A stretch of DNA of 64,000 bases from positions 38,261 to 102,260 of the forward strand of contig MU831831.1 in NCBI GenBank assembly GCA_029204225.1, given 5' to 3'. The stretch's first letter is position 1. Each line of letters starts with the position of its first letter. Shown one piece after another: positions 34,008 to 45,498 of the stretch. The position numbers were made by a program, and so were the translations under genes. The stretch comes from Diphasiastrum complanatum (lineage: Eukaryota; Streptophyta; Lycopodiopsida; Lycopodiales; Lycopodiaceae). The notes beneath the pieces were generated by a model that searched no databases, was not told where the DNA came from, and saw nothing but the letters and a program-made list of their open reading frames with translations.

Positions 34008-34688
34008 TGTAAAAATTACAGCAAATAAGGATCCTAAAACACTTGAAATGATGAGGGAAACAATAGATTATGATTTCATAAGATTAGCACAAGTTGAACC
34101 ATCAAAATCCATCAAAAATCTATGCTTGAACCTCACTAATGGCCCAAATCCTTGAAGAAGGCTTCACACGTGTGAAAGTACAGCCTCCCACAGTCTGAGT
34201 ACTGTACACTAGACCTACATTTAATCCTATAATCATTAGTAATCACAAGTACTCAAACAATTATGAACATAGAGAGCAATTGCACCATTATGAGAGAAAA
34301 AACATGAAATTGCTTGATTGATTTTGGTGAGATATCATCACCTATATATACATGATCCATCACGGTTTTGGGCAGGTATGAGTAGACCTAAACCTATCCC
34401 TAATGCTAATTTTGGTGGATCTTTCATCCCTACCAAGTTAGGGTTGGAATCTTGGAGATCCCTCAACAATGCAGAAATTACCAAAAATAGCTCCTATTTT
34501 TTCTCCCTTGTATCTAAGCATAATTTGGACTCATTCCAAAGGTTCTAACACTTAGGTCTACTTGAGAACATCCTTATGAATGGAATCCTATGATATTTGG
34601 CATGTGTGACAAGCCACTTCATGACCATCTAACTATTTACAAGTCATATGACCAAAACTAGTCAAGCTAGAATTGTGAATTTTTAACA
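34008..34688 (-). repeat. Copia Z 3' LTR
   Basis: The minus strand carries a TATA-like tatatatagg (about 34347) and, about 160 bp further, the palindrome TTCACACGTGTGAA at 34163-34176. Confidence 0.95.
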
Positions 34689-34702
34689 CTCCTCCTCACT
34701 AT

Positions 34703-37700
34703 CTAGCTTGGTTCAATCATTGCTTTACTAATCACTCCAAGTGATGATCTGAACTTCATAAAAGGTGTCTTTTGAAGTGGTTTAGTAAGTAGATCAGCTA
34801 CACATTCATTGCTTGGAACATGCTCCAAAGCAATCTCCTTGGCTTGCACCATTTCTCTCACAAAGTGATGGCATATCTCAATGTGCTTAGATCTTGCATG
34901 GAAGATTGGGTTAGATGCAAGGTGTTGGGCTGATATATTGTCATTGTAGATGATTGGTGCCTCCTCTGAATCCATGATCTTTAGTTTAACCAATAATCTC
35001 TTGATCCAAAGTACCTCCTTTGTAGTGGTTGTCAAAGCTTTGTACTCGGCCTCGGTTGAAGATAGAGATATAGTTTCTTGCTTTTTTGAAAGCCATGAAA
35101 CCACACCTTCTCCTATGAAAGTTGAATAGGCACTTGTTGATTTCCTATCCCTCTTGTCCCCTGCAAAATCTGAATCACTAAATGCATGAAGTTTAATCAC
35201 ATCTCCTCTATATAGAATCCCAAAATCCAATGTACCCGAGATGTATCTTAGAATCCTCTTAGCCTTTTTCCAATGGATATTCAATGGCTTTTGCATGGAT
35301 TGGCTCAACCTACATACACTAAATCTAAGATCTGGTCTAGTTATAGTGATCCACATTAAGGAACCTATAAGTTGCCTAAACAAAGTGATGTCCATGAAGG
35401 ATCTTTCATCATCTTCATTTGGCACTTTTACATCTTGCTCCATTGGTGTGTCAACACTTTTGCATACTTCCATCTTAAACTTCTTCAAAAGACTTTGAGC
35501 ATAGTTTACTTGACTTATAAAGATAAAATCAGACCCTCTAAGTACTTCTATGCCTAAGATGAAGTGAAGACACCCTAGATCTACCATCTTGAACTCTAAG
35601 GATAGATCTATCTTGATTTTTTCAATACCATCAACACTATTTCCACTAATGATGATGTCATCTACATAAATGAGTAAAAGTACAATACCAACATCATCAA
35701 ACTTAATGTAAAGAGTGGGATCATATTCACTTTGAACAAAAGAAAGTGAAATAAGATAGCAATGTAGTCTTGAATTCCAAGATCTCGAGGCTTGCTTCAA
35801 GCCATAGATGCTTCTTTGGAGATGGCATACTTTGTTCTCCATTCCATGCTTGATGAACCCTTGTGGCTGCTCCATATAGATATCCTCTTCCAAAAAACCA
35901 TTCAAGAAAGCATTAGAGACATCCATTTGACATAGAATCCATCCAAAATGTGATGCAAGTGCAATGATTAGTCTTATTGTGACCATCTTGGCCACGAGTG
36001 CAAAAGTTTCCTCATAGTCTATCCCTCTCTCTTGAGCATAACCTTCTGCAACTAATCTTGCTTTATGTTTGTTAACACTCCCATTTGCATTCAACTTAAG
36101 CTTGAAGACCCACTTGCATCCTATTACATTCCTTTGAGGTCTCTCAACAAGCAACCAAGTTTCATTCTCAATCAAGGCATCATACTCATCCAACATAGCT
36201 TTATACCATTCTTTGGAGTTCAATGTATCCTCAACATTAGACGGTTCTTCAAAAATAGATAAAGCACAAGAAGTGGATGAGATACCCTCAACTTCCTGTC
36301 CTTTGCCTTGATATGTGAGCCTTGATGGCTCCACTTTTGCCCTTGAAGATCTCCTTGGTGTGATAGGTGGGTTTGGTGCTTGCTCCTCCATGAGCTCCTC
36401 CTCAAAACCAAGATCTTGATCCTCGGCCATCTTCTTCTTGATTGTTGGAGCACTTGAGCCTTCTTCAAGCATATGCATATGATGTTCATCAAAGATGACA
36501 TCCCTTGAAACAACAAATTTGTTCAAGGATGGGAGATAGACTTTGTAGCCCTTGCTTGAGCTTGCATATCCAAGCATGATCCCTCTTGTGGAAGATGGAT
36601 CCTCCTTCGTTCTTGTTTCCAATGGCACATGCACATAACATATACACCCAAAAACTTTCAAGTGATTAAGATTGGGTTTCTTTCCATACAACATCTCATA
36701 AGGAGTTTTGCCTTCAATTGCTTTGCAAGACACCCTATTCATCAAGTAGTTTGCAAATACAAGAGACTCACCCCAAAAGGATTTGGGCAAACAAGCATCT
36801 AATCTTAAAGCCTTAGAACATTCACATAATGTTCTATTCCTTCTTTCAGCAACTCCATTTTGTTGAGGAGTGTAAGGACAAGAAGTCTCTTTCTTGATCC
36901 CTTCCTCCTCACAAAAGGCCTTGAACTCATTGGAGATGAATTCTCCACCATTGTCACTTCTAAGAATCTTGATGCTATGATTATGATGCTTTTCCACAAA
37001 CAACTTGAACTTTACAAAAGTATCAAATACTTGAGACTTGAAGGAAAGTAAGAACACCCAACAATATCTTGAGTAGTCATCAATGAAGGTTAAAAACATG
37101 GATGAACCTCCATTAGATTTGGTGCTAGCAATGTGCACATCCGAGTGTATGAGTTCAAGAGGATGAGATGACTTTGTGATGGAGTTAGGAAACACCTTCT
37201 TATGTGCCTTGGATAAGGCACAAGCTTCCTTCCCAATAGACCTTGGTAGGCCTAAAGCATACTCCTCCTTGATCATAGCCTCCATGGAACCCGAGTTGAC
37301 ATGTCCAAGTCTTTTGTGCCATAAAGTAAAGGTAGATATCTTGCTCTTCTCGGCCAACATGACAACATTAGTATCCACAAATGCATCCAGCTTATAAAGT
37401 TTGCCAAGTCTAGTGCCCTTAGCCACTATCTTACCCTTCTTCTTGATGAAACATTCATTTGAAGCAAAGTCAACATTGAAACCATTGTCTACCATTTGGC
37501 CAACACTTAGTAGATTCTTTGTTATTGTAGGAATGTACAAAACACCTTCTATGTTGATCTTTTTGGAAGATCCTAAGCAAAGGGGAATGCTACCAACTCC
37601 TTCAATCTTACAAGCTTCATCATTTGCTGTATAGATAGACTTTATAGGTCCATCATAAGATAAGAGAGAAGAGAAAAACTCCCTTTTACTAGTCATGTGT

Positions 37701-38656
37701 GAACTAGCACCCGAGTCAATCCACCAAGGATCTTCTCCTTTGAAGCTTGTTGAAGAAAATATGGACATCATGAGAGAGTCCTCATGTGAACTCTCCTCCT
37801 CCTCCTCTTTGCTCATGTTGGCTTGGCTTTGATCTTGCTTCCTCTTGAAGCATTCCGAGGCATAATGCCCCATCTTGCTACAATAGTAGCACTTCACCTT
37901 TGATTTTTCCTTCTTGACTTTGGTGGTTGATGGAGATGCCTTTGGGGGTCCTTCTTGATCCTCAAGCTTTGTAGACTTCTTGAATGTTGATCCTTTGCCT
38001 TTGGACTTGTCTTTGCCTTTGGTGAAGAGAGCTTGGTCATCTCCACCTTGGATGGAAAGCCTATCCATCCTCTCTTGCATTTGGCTCCTTCTTGATTCCT
38101 CGGCCATGAGTGTGCCTTGGAGTTCTTCAAGTATGGGTAGCTTACCCATAATTGCATATCCCTGAACCAAATTGTCAAATTCAAAGCTTAGTCCATTCAA
38201 TATGAGTTGAACAAGCTCTTCATCCTTGATAGGGTCACCTATAAAAGCTAGCTCTTTGTTCAATTCCTTTACTCTTAGGACAAAAGTATGTGCACTCTCT
38301 CCTTTCTTTTGATAGCTTCTATAGATTTGATTCTTCAAAGCTAACATTCTAGTTTGGTTCTTGGATTCATAGACCTTTTGCAAAGTCTCCCAAGCATCTT
38401 GAGCTGAAGTGCAATCTCCTACCTCTCTTAAGAGTTCATTTGCAACATTCATTTTTATGCAATGTAGTGCAACATTGCACCTCTTGATGTATTTGGCTTT
38501 TTCTTGAGGATGAATAGGTTCACCCTCCTTACCATTTACAATTTCCATCAGATCTTGCATGATCATGATAGATTCCATTCTAACTTTCCATATGGAATAG
38601 TTAGTTTTGTTGATCCTTTCATTAGTATCCAAAAGATATGCATTTATAGATGCCAT
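34703..38656 (-). CDS. Copia Z gag-pol polyprotein, 1317 aa, intact frame
   Basis: The polyprotein encodes all functions for copia transposition: particle protein, protease, integrase, reverse transcriptase and RNase H. Visible in order: gag (1-280) with knuckle CYYCSKMGHYASEC at 256-269; protease DSGASSHMT at about 314; integrase with HKRLGH at 447-452, Asp506 (HSDVH), Asp568 (RSDNGGEF) and Glu604 (NGVAERRNR); RT with QMDVSNAFLNG near 910 and YVDD at 997-1000; RNase H with SDSDFAGD near 1160 and STEAEYKAL near 1200; end LTKPLQKTPF. Length is normal for plant copia. Two oddities: the integrase zinc site has KEAC where CxxC is usual, so one Cys is lost, and the RT reads FALVAKM for the usual FAPVAKM. 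The frame is open, but activity is uncertain. Confidence 0.97.
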   Translation of the reverse strand: MASINAYLLDTNERINKTNYSIWKVRMESIMIMQDLMEIVNGKEGEPIHPQEKAKYIKRCNVALHCIKMNVANELLREVGDCTSAQDAWETLQKVYESKNQTRMLALKNQIYRSYQKKGESAHTFVLRVKELNKELAFIGDPIKDEELVQLILNGLSFEFDNLVQGYAIMGKLPILEELQGTLMAEESRRSQMQERMDRLSIQGGDDQALFTKGKDKSKGKGSTFKKSTKLEDQEGPPKASPSTTKVKKEKSKVKCYYCSKMGHYASECFKRKQDQSQANMSKEEEEESSHEDSLMMSIFSSTSFKGEDPWWIDSGASSHMTSKREFFSSLLSYDGPIKSIYTANDEACKIEGVGSIPLCLGSSKKINIEGVLYIPTITKNLLSVGQMVDNGFNVDFASNECFIKKKGKIVAKGTRLGKLYKLDAFVDTNVVMLAEKSKISTFTLWHKRLGHVNSGSMEAMIKEEYALGLPRSIGKEACALSKAHKKVFPNSITKSSHPLELIHSDVHIASTKSNGGSSMFLTFIDDYSRYCWVFLLSFKSQVFDTFVKFKLFVEKHHNHSIKILRSDNGGEFISNEFKAFCEEEGIKKETSCPYTPQQNGVAERRNRTLCECSKALRLDACLPKSFWGESLVFANYLMNRVSCKAIEGKTPYEMLYGKKPNLNHLKVFGCICYVHVPLETRTKEDPSSTRGIMLGYASSSKGYKVYLPSLNKFVVSRDVIFDEHHMHMLEEGSSAPTIKKKMAEDQDLGFEEELMEEQAPNPPITPRRSSRAKVEPSRLTYQGKGQEVEGISSTSCALSIFEEPSNVEDTLNSKEWYKAMLDEYDALIENETWLLVERPQRNVIGCKWVFKLKLNANGSVNKHKARLVAEGYAQERGIDYEETFALVAKMVTIRLIIALASHFGWILCQMDVSNAFLNGFLEEDIYMEQPQGFIKHGMENKVCHLQRSIYGLKQASRSWNSRLHCYLISLSFVQSEYDPTLYIKFDDVGIVLLLIYVDDIIISGNSVDGIEKIKIDLSLEFKMVDLGCLHFILGIEVLRGSDFIFISQVNYAQSLLKKFKMEVCKSVDTPMEQDVKVPNEDDERSFMDITLFRQLIGSLMWITITRPDLRFSVCRLSQSMQKPLNIHWKKAKRILRYISGTLDFGILYRGDVIKLHAFSDSDFAGDKRDRKSTSAYSTFIGEGVVSWLSKKQETISLSSTEAEYKALTTTTKEVLWIKRLLVKLKIMDSEEAPIIYNDNISAQHLASNPIFHARSKHIEICHHFVREMVQAKEIALEHVPSNECVADLLTKPLQKTPFMKFRSSLGVISKAMIEPS

Positions 38657-39455
38657 CTAGTCTCCTAATCAAGGACTTGACACAAATGAAGGTTACTTCT
38701 ATTGATTTGATTGAAGGTCTACCTTATCCCACTTCTTAGGGACCTTAAAAGATCAGTAATAGACTTCCTATAAAGATCTAAGAATGATCTCTAACAAAAT
38801 CAAATCAGAGAATACTAGAAACAATGCACTTGCTTGATTGAAGTAGACAATACTAGTAGAATTGCCCCTCTTTCTATAAAGAACATTAAAGCTTCCAAAT
38901 GATCTGATCAAGAGTGAATTTCAGCAACCTAATATACTTCCAAAATCACTTGTAAAAGATCTAAATGGAACTTAATGAGGATGCAACACAATCTACTATC
39001 CAATCACAAGCAAAAAATGATCAAAATTGATGAAAAATTGATCTAATTTGGTGCATAAGTCAAGCAATGGTTGGACTGAACCTAAATCACTTTAGGAGGT
39101 GCCTACTACACCTTAGAACAGCCTTGAAGAGTCCCCAAAACTCTTATCTTCCCTCTCCTTGAATGCTAGAAAGCCTCCTCTATGAAATCACCTTCAAAAC
39201 TTGCTTTGAAATCAATGCTTGGAGCAAGCAAAACTTGCTATCTTGGTAATGTGAATTGAATTCAACTTTGGCTCTGGTTTTAGACACCTAAACACCTGCA
39301 AATGAAGTCACACAACACCAATCTCCAATGTATTTGACTCACTTTGAGTTCTAGAATCAATACTAGATGCTAAGATCCAATCTACACAAGATTTAGATCA
39401 AAAATTGTGATCAAATTGAATGAAAACCAAGGATTTAGCTCATTTCAGCCTTTAG

Positions 39456-39467
39456 GCTCTGATACCA
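39456..39467 (-). other. Copia Z primer binding site
   Basis: The minus strand reads TGGTATCAGAGC directly after the 5' LTR; it is complementary to the 3' end of initiator tRNA-Met. Confidence 0.95.
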
Positions 39468-40149
39468 TGTAAAAATTACAGCAAATAAGGATCCTAAAAC
39501 ACTTGAAATGATGAGGGAAACAATAGATTATGATTTCATAAGATTAGCACAAGTTGAACCATCAAAATCCATCAAAAATCTATGCTTGAACCTCACTAAA
39601 TGGCCCAAATCCTTGAAGAAGGCTTCACACGTGTGAAAGTACGGCCTCCCACAGTCTGAGTACTGTACACCAGACCTACATTCAATCCTATAATCATTAT
39701 TAATCACAAGTACTCAAACAATTATGAACATAGAGAGCAATTGCACCATTATGAGAGAAAAAACATGAAATTGCTTGATTGATTTTGGTGAGATATCATC
39801 ACCTATATATACATGATCCATCACGGTTTTGGGCAGGTATGAGTAGCCCTAAACCTATCCCTAATGCTAATTTTGGTTAATCTCTCATCCCTACCAAGTT
39901 AGGGTTGGAATCTTGGAGATCCCTCAACAATGCAGAAATTACCAAAAATAGCTCCTATTTTTTCTCCCTTGTATCTAAGCATAATTTGGACTCATTCCAA
40001 AGGTTCTAACACTTAGGTCTACTTGAGAACATCCTTATGAATGGAATCCTATGCTATTTGGCACATGTGACAAGCCACATCATGACCATCTAACTATTTA
40101 CAAGTCATATGACCAAAACTAGTCAAGCTAGAATTGTGAATTTTTAACA
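39468..40149 (-). repeat. Copia Z 5' LTR
   Basis: Partner of 34008-34688; carries the same palindrome at 39624-39637 and the TATA-like stretch near 39810. Confidence 0.95.
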
Positions 40150-40439
40150 ACATACATCTTGATAAAAAAGAAAAAGAAAAAATTTATGCCATGAACATTT
40201 CACATGGAATTGATCTTGTGAAATCTTTTATGTGTGTTTTGATTTTGAATGGATAATCATGATTTGATGATTGTATAATAGATGAAGAATGAATGACGGT
40301 AGATGATAAGGTGTGATAAAAATTGTTGTTTGGACTTGGTGATATTTGTGAGATGTGTGTGCAAGATTGAATGTTTTCATGATTGAGTAGTACGATAGTT
40401 TCAAGATCTATGGAAGAAGTAAGGTTAAGGATGCTGGTG

Positions 40440-41945
40440 TCTCAACGCCAATTTTACGACTGCCCAATTGGACTATTGAATTCCATGTGCATACGAATGC
40501 ATCAAAGTATGTTGTTGGAGCTATCTTGACCTAGCCAGGAGAATGTAAAAAGGATTTTCAAATCCGTTTTGCTAGCCGACAGCTCAATGTTATATAAATG
40601 AATTATTCAACCACAGAGCGAGAAGCACTGGCAATGATTTTTGTAGTCAAGAAATTTGAAAACATTATTTGATGGCCACCCACTTTGAGTTTTATATGGA
40701 CCATCAACCCTTGTTATTTCTGGTAAATAAAACTTGCAATAGAGCACGAATGGGCCGCAAATATAGTGGAATACTTAATGCGGGGCCAATCCCAGGCGAA
40801 GCAGTGGAAGTTGGTACTCAAAGCTCGACCTTATCAGCTGATTGCCGACCGATTATATAGACGAGGACCCGATGACATCCTCAAAAGATGTGTTCTTCCA
40901 CATTAAACCACCCAAATTATATCATTGTCACATGAGGGCATGAGTGGTCGTCATTTTGCATCCGACATTACAGTAAGCAAAATTTTACAATCCAGATGCT
41001 GGTGGCCGACCATTTACAAGGATACAGAAGAATACTTACGAAAATTTGATGTATCCCAATGAGCCAGGAGGCCTACTAGGCTCAATTATGATCTATTACA
41101 TCTAGTCATGGCTCAAGCACTCTTTGAGAAGTTGGGATTGAACTATATTGGTCCCATCCATCCAGCAGCAAGAAGCTCTCAAGCTCGATACATTATCGTG
41201 GCTACAAATTATCTAACCAAATGGATAGAAGCCAGGGCAGTAAGAGTGACTGATGCCAGAACTACTGTCAAATTTCTATATAAGCATATCATTGTGAGCT
41301 TCGGATGCCCAGTCGAGAAAGTTAATGATCATGGAAGCCATTTTGCCAATGAAACCATCAAGGTTTTATTAGAAAACTTTGTGTGATCCATCGATTCAAC
41401 ACACCATATTATTCCCAGGGTAATGGACAAGCTGAATTATCCAATAAGATCTTGTGTAGCATCATCACGAAAACAGTCAAAACTAGCAGATTTGATTGGG
41501 AACATAAGTTCCATGTTGCCCCGCGGGCATTTAAGACAACATTGACCATTCCAATTGGTTTATGGTCAAGATGTTGTAATGCCAGTAGAGTTTTTGGTGC
41601 CATCACTTAGGGTTGCCACTATACAGCATCTCGATGAGTCCCAATCTCTACAACTACGCCATGAAGCACTCCATAAACTTTGTGAGACACGCCTATTGGA
41701 TGTGCATGCTTTGGCAACTAAAAAAGCATGTGTCACAAGACATGGCATGATCGTCGACTACACAAGAAAGATCTCCGTTCCGAATATTTGGTTCTAGTGT
41801 GTAAGACCAAGGCGATCAAGAAAAAATTGAAGCTCACTGACGCCGTACCACATCAAAGAAATCCTTAATCATGGAGCCATTAAACCTCAACATCTAGATG
41901 GAATGCCTGTAAGGCTTCCTCTGTCCAATGCGGTTCTATGATAAG
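40440..41945 (+). pseudogene. Gypsy RNase H, linker and integrase remnant
   Basis: Begins EFHVHTNASKYVVGAILT, EREALAMIFVV, then jumps after a deletion to RGPDDILKRCVLPH and SHEGMSGRHFASD (zinc-binding His pair). The CxxC that should follow is degraded (VSQ*ARR). The integrase core reads LGLNYIGPI (first Asp replaced by Asn), YLTKWIEARAVRVTDA, VEKVNDHGSHFANETIK (second Asp) and GNGQAELSNK (Glu, frame-shifted). The pol end is near IKEILNHGAIKPQHLDG. Several stops and frameshifts. The left edge is near the end of the Z-interrupted sequence. Confidence 0.85.
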
Positions 41946-42109
41946 TTGGTAGATTGGCCTGGCTAACTCCGTGTGTCACCCAAAACTGAAACTTCAAAAT
42001 TTACGGATTCAGCACTTTTTCCAAATAATATAAGTGCTCAATATTAGGCCCATGCACACACAGATCATCCAAGAAGATTTACAGAAACTTTGTAGGTACT
42101 CTAGCATGA

Positions 42110-43330
42110 CTAGTTAGTTGTGGTTTTCCAATCATCTGAGATGATGATGCAGAATCTTGTTCCAACCGGATTGATTTGCTTGATATTCGCCTCGTGATTG
42201 CGAATGTCTTTATCCACCATAGCTATTGCCTCTTCTAGCAAATCACTCCAACGAATCACCTGATTGTAGCGTTGTTTTAGCTGATTCTTTCTTGAGGTAC
42301 ATGTCTTGGGTGGTTCAACCTTGGAAACTTTAGCTAGCGGGGATTTTTGAGGGGGTTGAGCTAGTACTTTTTGCCTACCATATCGATCAAGATTCATGTG
42401 TTGTAGGATCTACTCGTCAATCAGCTCTGTTTCTTCATTGTATGAAAATGCATGTTGTCTGGGTACCAAATCGTCTCCAACCGCCTCGGGGATGAATTCC
42501 GTTGTCATCAATTGCACGTTTATCATATTCACCCCGTAAGTAATTGGCGTGTCTAGGGTGTATCATTTTGGTGAGGAAGTGTTGGGTTTTGGATCTGAAT
42601 CTGGTTGACAGATATGCCCAGCCATGCAGTCAACCATTGCTAATGCCTTCGACCATCGCACTATATCTATCTGAGAATCATAATGACCACTCTTAATTGG
42701 TTTTGGGTGATCGATGCTATGATCTGTGGTGGAGGAGTTTTCATCAACTTTGGGAGCGACAAGTTGCACCACCCATGTGTTTCGATCCACTTTCATTACC
42801 TGCTCTATGTTTTTAAAGGTGAGTTTTCCTGCACCCCAGTTGTGGATCACTTTTGCGACTCTCAACCAAGGCCTTCCCAGTAAAACTCGATAGGAGGAAG
42901 GAGATTTAGCGATTTCCATCACCACAAAGGTGACTACAAATTGCACTCCTGCCATTTTCACTAGAATATCTTCAACTACACCTTTTGGTCTTATACAAGA
43001 CTGGTTAGCTAATTTGATAGCAAATTTCGTTGGCTTTACCCTTGTAGACCCCATTTTTTATATAAAATAGTGGAGATTAAATTGACCCTTGATCCTCTGG
43101 CTACCACTGCCACTTCGTCCTTGTATCGCTTATGCTTAATTGGTAGGGTGATGTTGTGTTGTTCACTCTCCCACGCTACTCCAACGTTGAGGATTATCCG
43201 GTTTCCTTGTACCCGGCGCAGTACAAGGATTCTCTTGCTACTGTTTCTGGTTCCAAATTTATCCATTCTTCCATAATGCTCTTTGCTTGTGGTGCGAACC
43301 GCATGAATTCTTCCATAAATATGTTCATTC
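42110..43330 (-). pseudogene. Gypsy protease region remnant, opposite strand
   Basis: The minus strand reads VVARGSRVNLISTILYKKWG, where DSG of the protease has become ARG or is misaligned, then VEDILVKMAGVQFVVTFVVM and VLLGRPWLRVAKVIHNWGAG, a good match to plant gypsy retropepsins such as that of G. A frameshift near 43040 splits it. Downstream frames to 42110 (95 codons, RYGRQKVLAQPPQK) may be the linker to RT. RT itself is not present. Confidence 0.7.
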
Positions 43331-44414
43331 TGTTGGAAAGAGGGAGGTCAAGTGAGTCGGTTTGACAAGTCAAAGACTTTGAGCGACTATCAAGCGCAGC
43401 AAAAATTACACTTCTTTCCTAATGCATGACTATGCCTATCAATATTGAACAAAGCATAATGACAGAAGTCACGTTCAATCTTTTAGCAACCAACTTTGAA
43501 ATCTCTAGTGGTAAAGTGATTTCGTAGCCAAATGTTAGCCGATATTTCCGCACGAAAGGCTAAAAACATTGGGATGTACACCCACTAGCCATTGACATTT
43601 TGGGCTTCTAAGGGTGTACAAAAGGAAAAACTTGAATGGCCTCCCTAGCTTGGCATCTTGGCTAGTTTTGGAAGAGAGCCTTGAATGCACCACTCCCCGA
43701 CTCTCTTATGGAGGCCACTAGGTGTACTATCCAATGGGTTGGGGACAAATGGCAAAGAGGGCTTGGAGGGCATGAAGAATGACAAGATGGCATTGTGAAG
43801 AGGATCCATTAGATTTTCCTATAAGGAGGAGCCAACTCCTTGTATTTCAAGTGTTAGTATTTTTAGGAGTTGGTACATTTGGAAGTTGATGATTTTTTAG
43901 AGCTCTTTGTTGATGAGTAGGCTTGAATGCTTGATTGCTTGGTGTGATTGATGGATTGTGGGTGTTTCTTGACTTGTTTGTAGAAGGTGATTGATTAGTT
44001 GGGTAGTGGGTTGATTGATGTTAGTCGGTGGGATGATTGTGTTGCTTGTTGAGGGTTAGGAATTGAGAGTAGCTCCATTATTTTCCTGTTGAGCTATGGA
44101 GCATCTTGCATTGGTTACAGGAGAGGGTTGTTTGCTATGAGTGTAGCTTGTTGGTGTGTGAGGGTTAGCATTAGGAGCAATTGTGATATTTGGTGATAAT
44201 ATTGCCTTTGGAGGAGTGTATCATTTGATTGTTGGAGAGTTGTGAGTGTTGTTGTTTGATATTTAAGTGTTAGTGAAGTATGGAGTCTTATTGTGAGGAT
44301 GTAGGTTATGGCTTAGTGGTTGAATGGAAGGTTTTGTTGTTGAGTTGTTTAGTATCATTACATTGTACGTTGTGAGCAGGTTGGTGGTTTTTTTAGTAGG
44401 GTTTCAGAGGTGCA

Positions 44415-44464
<50 letters not shown>

Positions 44465-45243
44465 ATGTTTTGTTGAAAACAATTTGGCTAGGAGAGAGCC
44501 ATGCTGCATTGTATTCAAGTTGTGGCATGGATTCTAAAGAGCATTGTATTCAAGTTGTGGCATGGATTCTAAAGAGTAAGGTCATAATTGTGGTGTAAGT
44601 AATGTTAACGTTTGAGTGACGGTTACGCTTTCAATCAAAGTGATTACAGTTCAAATGGGAAGGGAATCTAGATGCGTAAGAAGCAATGTGTATGTTTGAG
44701 CTACGCCTTACTGTGTATCTGCAGCCTCTGTAGACCTGTTCCAACTGCACACCTATTGGTGACTGAAAGCTGCTCCTACAGCTCCTCGTTGACTTGTGGT
44801 ACCTGCCGCAAATTTGTACCTACGATCTGCCTGCGACCTGTGTGTGCGTAGTCTGCACTTGCAGCAACCTACCTATCTGTGATGCCCGGCGACTGTTTTG
44901 TGTAGCCTACGGCCCTCACGGTTTTGTGCGAACCTGCTGTTTTTCTGCAGCAGACTTGTCTGCGGCCTCCTACTTTGAAATCAGATTGTCCAGGCCCTGC
45001 TGCGGCCCTATACCCATGGATCGGGTGTGTGACACTGCCACGTGGCTGCAGGCCTACAAAAAGGAACAAACTTGTTATTTAAGGAGAAGGGGATGTTAGA
45101 AAGAGGTGGATTTGTTTTAGCTACTCTTAAAAACATGTCCATCTTTCATAAAGCAGTCAAAGGACACACATGCGAACATGGAAATCGAATGAGGCTTCAA
45201 AGAAAATAGATTTGGCCTTGAAACTAGAAGCGAAAGTTTATCA
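43331..45243. other. No gene seen; simple repeats
   Basis: Contains a (TG)n run at 44418-44454 and a perfect-looking 35-bp tandem duplication (44506-44540, 44541-44575). 43900-44350 is G/T-rich. A Cys-rich frame at 44794-45099 has no family pattern. Confidence 0.5.
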
Positions 45244-45498
45244 ATGATGGTGTTGAAACGTTTGGAGCATGAGGTATTCTCACTAGAATTAATTAAAAAT
45301 TCAACTAAGGGGGCTGGAGCTTATGATGTACAAATCTTTGAGAATCCTTCTTGCTCATGTCAAAATTTTCAATGGCATGAAAGAACTGAAAAATTCTACC
45401 TTGCATACAAACATATATACTACATTTTAATACGCGTGCTAAGACTAGACATTAACCACAATATGTGTATCCAAAAATCTCAATCTAAAAAGAGTTAA
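45244..45498 (+). pseudogene. SWIM-type zinc-finger fragment
   Basis: The frame reads AYDVQIFENPSCSCQNFQWH, then KFYLAYKHIYYILIRVLRLD. The SWIM pattern is CxCx(n)CxH; here CSC and KHI are present, but the third Cys is Tyr (LAYKH), so zinc binding would be lost. SWIM domains occur in plant regulatory proteins and in Mutator-type transposases. No other domain of either is visible around it, so this is likely a broken exon or captured fragment. Confidence 0.5.

Larger units (their letters stand above)
34003..40154 (-). mobile_element. Complete copia element Z with ACATA target duplication
   Basis: LTRs 34008-34688 (681 bp) and 39468-40149 (682 bp) start TGTAAAAATT and end AATTTTTAACA, and differ by about a dozen substitutions and one indel by eye. 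The 5-bp sequence acata flanks both sides (34003-34007, 40150-40154). The primer site is on the minus strand at 39467-39456 and a purine tract (gtgaggaggagtg, minus) abuts the 3' LTR. One uninterrupted polyprotein frame fills most of the interior; the leader 38657-39455 has no gene. Confidence 0.97.
33600..40254 (+). pseudogene. Unrecognised coding sequence interrupted by copia Z
   Basis: To the left of Z a plus-strand frame includes LKLTLPSSIMYGNILTGNP and, frame-shifted, WRPQWDKIHESQI and NMNAPNVIEIGQIQKGNI. Leaving out Z and one target copy, the frame continues to the right of Z with HLDKKEKEKIYAMNISHGID and stops near 40254. Continuity across the insertion supports a real coding ancestor. 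It is decayed and I cannot assign it. Confidence 0.35.

Noticed and set aside
31433-40149. Copia X and Z as one element
   Set aside because: LTRs, orientation and target sites differ; Z has its own ACATA duplications.
44794-45099. Cys-rich 101-codon frame
   Set aside because: Cys spacing fits no family and the region is simple GC-richer sequence; likely chance.
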